Assembly: GCF_001610835.1 (NCBI RefSeq)
Contig: NZ_CP011270.1
Location: 7,148,001 to 7,212,000, forward strand
Origin: Planctomyces sp. SH-PL14
Lineage (GTDB): Bacteria; Planctomycetota; Planctomycetia; Planctomycetales; Planctomycetaceae
Direction of reading: 5' to 3'
DNA length: 64,000 nt
The position numbers were made by a program, and so were the translations under genes. The notes under the pieces are model-generated. The model searched no databases, was not told the DNA's origin, and worked only from the letters and a program-made list of their open reading frames with translations. This document shows, in pieces, positions 59,725 to 64,000 of this stretch (the first letter of the stretch is position 1; each line of letters opens with the position of its first letter).

Positions 59725-59990
59725 GGGTCCAGGGGCTACCCTGGTGGGGGATGCAAGGGGGCAAGGCCCCTTTGCCCGCCGGAGGCCGTCTCGTCGGGAG
59801 TTGTCTGAAGGAGTCCGTGTCCAAACGCGGACAGCGTGCCGGATGCCCCCTCACCCGACCCGCGGGGATTGCAAAGCGAGCGGTGAGGACTCAGCGCCGG
59901 TCCCACAGAGGGGACGCCCGTTGCTGACCACGGTTCCTCATCGAAGAGGCCTCCGGCGGCAAGGGGGCGTGGCCCCCTTGACCCCAGCGG
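59725..59990. repeat. Intergenic inverted-repeat element
   Basis: Two related GC-rich blocks in opposite orientation (GCAAGGGGGCAAGGCCCC..GCCGGAGGCC at the left and GGCCTCCGGCGGCAAGGGGG..GGCCCCCTTG at the right) flank about 150 bp. No ORF of note. Looks like a non-autonomous dispersed repeat. The rest of 59674-60370 has no gene. Confidence 0.5.
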
Positions 59991-60370
59991 CCGTCGCACG
60001 TTGGGTTTGAGCAAACAGAGTCGTGCCGGCAAGGACGTGCTTCGAGACACCGAAATCAGCCTCACTCCTCGACCGACTACCACTCGCCGTATGCCCGGAG
60101 CCTGCAAGATTTACAAAGGGCCGCCGACGCAGCACAAAAGCCGGGCAACGCTTATTGACCGATCTTGATGAATGGCGAAAATCCGCCCGCCGCGCCCCCC
60201 TCCCCTGCTCCGAGGAAGGATTCCTCGGACGGGAACCGGAGGTGAGCCGGTCTCCTTCGCCCGGTCCCCCCGGACGTGGGAAGCCAATGCGGCCCGTTTG
60301 CCTCGCGGCCCGTGAGGCGGACTCGAAACTCAGACCAGGGATGGTCACGAGCCGACATCATTGATGCGGC

Positions 60371-61897
60371 TTGCCGGGCATGGACGCCCTTCATCTCATG
60401 ATGTACCGGTCCGCCTGCGTTCAGCCTTTGAGTCTGCGGAGGATCCTGTCCGCCGCCAGCTTCATCGGCTGTGCCGACATCGCCGTGACGGATGTCCAAG
60501 AACAGAGCTCCCGCTGTCGGGCGGGGTCACTGTTCGCCGCACTGCCGGGGACGAAATCTCATGGACGGGATTTCGTCGTCGACGCGGTGCGGCACGGAGC
60601 CGCGGCGATCCTGGCGGAACGCCCTCTTTGTTCCGCCGGACTGCCGCAGTGCGTTGTCCCGAGCGCCCGCCGCGCCTACGCGGAGATCTGCCAGGCCCTC
60701 GCCGGCTACCCCGCGCGAAAGCTCGGGACGATCGGCGTGACGGGAACGAACGGCAAGACGACGACCACCTGGATGATCCAGGCGATCCTGGAAGCGGCCG
60801 GCCGCCCCGCCGGCGTGCTCGGAACCATTCACTACTCGGACGGCATCCAGTCGATGCCGTCGGCGCTCACGACGCCGGATGCCCAGACCCTGGCCCACTG
60901 GCTCGGCCGGATGGTGGCCAACGGAACCCGGTATGCGGCGATGGAGCTCTCCAGCCACGCCCTCGATCAGTGCCGCGCCGGCGGCGTCGGTCTCGACATC
61001 GCGGTCGTGACCAACATCACCCAGGACCACTTCGACTATCACGGCACGTTCGACGCCTACCGCGCGGCGAAGGCCCGCATCATCGACCTGGTCAAGCGCG
61101 GGGGACTGGTGATCCTCAACAACGACGATCCCGGGAGTCGGTCCCTGTGGGAGCACGCGGCCGGCCAGCATCGGACGGTCACGATCGGCCTCGAGACCGA
61201 AGCGGACATCGAAGCCCGGATCGTCCGGGAACAGCCCTCGGGAACCGAGTTCTGCGTGCGACTGGCTGGCGGTGAGTCGGTCTTCCGGCTCGGCATGGCC
61301 GGGCGCCACAACGTGAGCAATGCCCTCGGGGCGATCGCCGCCTGCGATCACCTGGGACTTTCGGTGGATGAAATTCAGCAAGGACTGGACAGCATGAGTG
61401 GAGTTCCCGGCCGACTGGAGCGGGTCGATTGCGGGCAGGCGTTCAACGTCTTCGTCGACTATGCCCACACGGACGACGCGCTGCGGCATGTCATCGGCAC
61501 CGTCCGCCAGGTGACGTCCGGACGGGTCATCGTCCTGTTCGGAGCCGGTGGCGACCGCGATCGGACCAAGCGGCCGCGGATGGCCCACGCCGCGGCGACC
61601 GCGGATTCGGTGATCGTTACCAGCGACAACCCGCGGCGGGAAGCTCCTGAGCAGATCCTCGGCGAGATCGTGGCGGGCTTCGGCGAGGCCGATCCGACGC
61701 CGCTCGTGATCGTCGATCGCGAAGAAGCGATCGAGCGGGCCCTCGAGATCGCCGAGCCGGGTGACTCCGTCATCCTGGCCGGCAAAGGTCACGAAAAGTT
61801 CCAGGTCGTCGGAGAGGAACGCCTTCCGTTCGACGACGTCGCCATCTGCCGGCAACGTCTCCGCCGGCTCGCTCAGCAGGATCGCATCCCGGCTTAG
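60371..61897 (+). CDS. murE: UDP-MurNAc-tripeptide synthetase
   Basis: 508 aa from TTG; ATG at 60380 is an equally plausible start. Mur ligase P-loop GVTGTNGKTTT (~122-132), catalytic and Mg-binding segments (AMELSSHALDQ; DHFDYHGTF), HNVSNALGA and the DNPR motif (D419-R422) that marks meso-diaminopimelate-specific MurE. Cytoplasmic step of peptidoglycan synthesis, followed by murF and mraY. It supports a peptidoglycan wall in this planctomycete. Confidence 0.95.
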   Translation: MPGMDALHLMMYRSACVQPLSLRRILSAASFIGCADIAVTDVQEQSSRCRAGSLFAALPGTKSHGRDFVVDAVRHGAAAILAERPLCSAGLPQCVVPSARRAYAEICQALAGYPARKLGTIGVTGTNGKTTTTWMIQAILEAAGRPAGVLGTIHYSDGIQSMPSALTTPDAQTLAHWLGRMVANGTRYAAMELSSHALDQCRAGGVGLDIAVVTNITQDHFDYHGTFDAYRAAKARIIDLVKRGGLVILNNDDPGSRSLWEHAAGQHRTVTIGLETEADIEARIVREQPSGTEFCVRLAGGESVFRLGMAGRHNVSNALGAIAACDHLGLSVDEIQQGLDSMSGVPGRLERVDCGQAFNVFVDYAHTDDALRHVIGTVRQVTSGRVIVLFGAGGDRDRTKRPRMAHAAATADSVIVTSDNPRREAPEQILGEIVAGFGEADPTPLVIVDREEAIERALEIAEPGDSVILAGKGHEKFQVVGEERLPFDDVAICRQRLRRLAQQDRIPA

Positions 61898-61950
61898 CGC
61901 CGCACCGGCGTCCCCTCCGATCTGTGTTGGTTGTGGCGAAGAGGTTTCGG

Positions 61951-61990
61951 CCACAGATGAACACAGATCAACACAGATCAACACAGATGA
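61951..61990. repeat. Short tandem repeat between murE and murF
   Basis: About four imperfect copies of ATCAACACAG (ACAGATGAACACAGATCAAC and onward). Repeats of the type CACAGATGAACACAGAT occur in intergenic DNA of many environmental bacteria, from general knowledge. The 222-bp murE-murF gap holds nothing else. Confidence 0.7.
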
Positions 61991-62119
61991 GGAGAGGGAT
62001 AAGCGGACGAAGTGCGTCGTCCGCTCGCCGCTCCCCGGTCTCTCACGTCGCGCTCGTCCCCTCCCCTCCAGGCCTTCGACTCCCGTCGTTGTGGACGATG
62101 GTGAGTCTTTCGTTTCGTC

Positions 62120-63535
62120 ATGACTCCCTTCACTCTTCAGCAACTGATCGACGCCGTCGATGGCCGGCCCCTCGGCCCGGTCGACGCCCGCAGTCCAGTC
62201 TCGCGGATCGAGACCGATTCGCGGCGCGTCCGCAGCGGCGACCTGTTCTGGTGCCTCAAGGGGGACCGCTTCGACGGCCATGACTTCCTGAACGATGTCG
62301 CCGACCGGGGGGCGATGGCGTGTGTCGTCGCCGAACAAGCGCCTGGCCTCCCCTCTCCCCTGCCCCTCCCCGCCGTGCAGGTGGCCGACACTCTGGCGGC
62401 CCTGTGGGATCTGGCCCGGTGGGACCGGGGCCGGTTCGATCCGCTCGTGATCGGCGTCACCGGCAGCGTCGGAAAGACCACGACGCGGCACCTGATCTTC
62501 ACAGTCCTCTCCCGGCAGTTCGTCGGTCTTCAGAACCCGGGGAATCTCAACAATCACATCGGTCTGCCCCTCTCGGTCCTGGGGTTGGCGGAGGAACATG
62601 AGTTCGCGGTCTTCGAACTCGGGGCGTCGCGTGTCGGCGAGATCCGGGACCTGGCCGGGATTGCCCAGCCGGAAGTCGGCGTCGTCACGCGGGTCGCTGC
62701 AACTCACCTCGATCATTTCGGCTCGGTGGAGAACATCATCCTGGCCAAGGGGGAACTCCTGGAAAGCCTGCCTCCGTCAGGATTTGCGGTCATCAACGGC
62801 GATGACGCCGGCGTGGGCCGGCTGGCCCACCGCTTCGATGGACGGGTCATCCGCGTCGGCGAAGGGCCTCGGAACGACCTCGTCGCGACGGGCGTTCAGC
62901 TCGAGGATGGCGCGATCGCGTTTCGCGTCGATGGCTCGGAGTTCCGTCTTCCGGCGATCGGACGTCATCACCTCAACTCGGCTCTCCTGGCCCTGGGGGT
63001 CGCCCGGGAAGTCGGGATGTCCGACGCCGCGATCGCGGAGGGCTTCCTCCGGTTCGAAGCGGTGCCGGGACGCTGCCGGCTCGTGACCGTCGGGGAATGG
63101 CTCGTCATCGACGACACCTACAACGCCAGTCCCGCCTCGATGAAGGCGGCCTGCGACGCGCTGGCGAGCTGGAAGGGGGCGCGGAAGCGGATTCTCGTCC
63201 TCGGGGACATGCTCTGTCTCGGCGAGCAGTCCGACGCGTTCCATCGGGAACTCGGGGCCGTCGTCGCCGCGGCAGCGATCGATCAGCTCCTCGCGTTCGG
63301 CATCCAGGCGTCGACCCTGGCGGCGGCAGCCCGCTCGGCGGGAATGGATTCGGGACGGATTGCCGCCACCCAGGATCTGGCGACGCTCACGATGCTCCTC
63401 GACTGCTGGCTCGAACCGGGGGATGTCGTCCTGGTCAAAGGGTCGCGAGGGATGCAGATGGAGCGGGTGCTGGAGATTCTCTCCGCGCTTGCGACGCAGA
63501 AGGCCGGGGCCGGAGTGCGGCGGATCGCCGCCTGA
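62120..63535 (+). CDS. murF: UDP-MurNAc-tripeptide:D-Ala-D-Ala ligase
   Basis: 471 aa. N-terminal domain (ETDSRRVRSGDLFWCLKG), P-loop GVTGSVGKTTT (~113-123), LNNHIGLPLSVL, ATHLDHFGSVENI and VIDDTYNASPASMKAA are MurF hallmarks. Adds D-Ala-D-Ala to the UDP-MurNAc tripeptide. Lies between murE and mraY. Confidence 0.95.
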   Translation: MTPFTLQQLIDAVDGRPLGPVDARSPVSRIETDSRRVRSGDLFWCLKGDRFDGHDFLNDVADRGAMACVVAEQAPGLPSPLPLPAVQVADTLAALWDLARWDRGRFDPLVIGVTGSVGKTTTRHLIFTVLSRQFVGLQNPGNLNNHIGLPLSVLGLAEEHEFAVFELGASRVGEIRDLAGIAQPEVGVVTRVAATHLDHFGSVENIILAKGELLESLPPSGFAVINGDDAGVGRLAHRFDGRVIRVGEGPRNDLVATGVQLEDGAIAFRVDGSEFRLPAIGRHHLNSALLALGVAREVGMSDAAIAEGFLRFEAVPGRCRLVTVGEWLVIDDTYNASPASMKAACDALASWKGARKRILVLGDMLCLGEQSDAFHRELGAVVAAAAIDQLLAFGIQASTLAAAARSAGMDSGRIAATQDLATLTMLLDCWLEPGDVVLVKGSRGMQMERVLEILSALATQKAGAGVRRIAA

Positions 63536-63684
63536 TCCAGCGGCCAGTCGGTTCGATGGCGGTCGGCGGCGATGGGGCTCCGCTTCAGGAAAGTCGCTCG
63601 GGGCGCAGGCTCATCTCGCGGAGCGAGATGGCTACAATGCTCCCGGAATCGACTTTCGTGTGACAAGGATGCCGGGCGCTGACG

Positions 63685-64000
63685 ATGGATTCAGGAGGAA
63701 TTGCGGGAGCTCTGTTTGCGGCGGCACTGGTTCCCGGATCGCTGACAACCCGCATCGCGCTCGCGACGCTGGGAGCCTTCCTGGCGGTCCTGATCGCCGG
63801 GCCCTTTGGCATCCGCTGGCTCCGCAGCCGTTTTGGGGAGCGGATCGACAGTGCCTCGGCGCGGCTCAATGAACTGCACGCCGCGAAGCAGAACACCCCT
63901 TCAATGGGGGGGCTGCTGCTGATCGGCGCCACGTGCCTCGTCACTCCCCTGCTCGCGGATCTCGCCAATCCCTTTGTGCCGCTGCTGCTCTTCGTCCTTC
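63685..64000 (+). CDS. mraY: Phospho-MurNAc-pentapeptide transferase, 5' part only
   Basis: Starts MDSGGIAGALFAAALVPGSL and runs off the window. One or more membrane spans (LATLGAFLAVLIAGPFGI) followed by LHAAKQNTPSMGGLLLIG, the cytoplasmic motif of MraY (KxxTPTMGG). Catalyses formation of lipid I. About 105 codons are visible. Confidence 0.88.
   Translation, partial: MDSGGIAGALFAAALVPGSLTTRIALATLGAFLAVLIAGPFGIRWLRSRFGERIDSASARLNELHAAKQNTPSMGGLLLIGATCLVTPLLADLANPFVPLLLFVL

Noticed and set aside
60371-64000. mur genes as possible phage cargo
   Set aside because: They are in normal dcw order, lie about 9 kb outside the last dif-like site and have no link to the array.

Overview
The right end (about 51.1-64 kb) is ordinary planctomycete chromosome. 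It encodes a Tat-signal DUF1501 protein, an NPCBM-type wall or periplasmic protein, a large YCF48-like/CBM9-like secreted protein, an ECF sigma factor, an acyl carrier protein and the start of a murE-murF-mraY cluster. DNA is GC-rich throughout. This mix suggests a member of the Planctomycetia; I cannot name the species from sequence alone.

The rest of the window (1-51.1 kb) reads as a tandem array of unusually large filamentous-phage (inovirus)-like prophages. Three near-identical 28-bp sites resembling XerC/XerD dif sites lie at 4214-4241, 27923-27950 and 51053-51080. They delimit the right end of unit 1 (1-4213, the rest is off the window), a complete unit 2 (4214-27922, about 23.7 kb) and a complete unit 3 (27923-51052, about 23.1 kb). 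Units 2 and 3 are homologous but diverged, so they look like separate integrations of related elements rather than a recent duplication.

Each full unit has the same order after its dif-like site. First comes a structured non-coding region with conserved hairpins (candidate origin/packaging region). Then follow a small putative ssDNA-binding protein, small membrane proteins, a Rep_trans/RstA-like replication initiator, overlapping tiny membrane proteins, a pVIII-like major coat protein and a terminator. Next are a small membrane protein, a roughly 970-aa pIII-like adsorption protein (LamG-like domain, thrombospondin type 3 calcium repeats, C-terminal membrane anchor), a pVI-like protein, a Zot/pI assembly ATPase and a pIV-like secretin. 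This morphogenesis core spans about 10.3 kb.

Downstream of the secretin each unit carries 7-8 kb of cargo that inoviruses are not known for: a soluble GAF-PAS-histidine kinase-receiver hybrid kinase, a NarL/LuxR response regulator, a CsrA-like protein, a 62-aa conserved basic protein and small winged-helix-like proteins. Unit 2 adds a general-stress-like protein and unit 3 a TadG-like vWA protein. After this comes a leftward operon headed by small proteins and ending in a ParB-like protein, a conserved 82-nt hairpin repeat (one per unit), a cluster of about 75-110-aa winged-helix-like proteins, and a small leftward membrane protein next to the next dif-like site.

An 18-bp perfect palindrome (AATCGACGCGCGTCGATT) recurs seven times exactly and twice nearly so in units 2 and 3, and I did not find it in the flanking chromosome. 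A catalytic-domain-only tyrosine recombinase begins directly outside the last dif-like site. Evidence for a multi-copy, regulator-carrying giant inovirus lineage is the main result.
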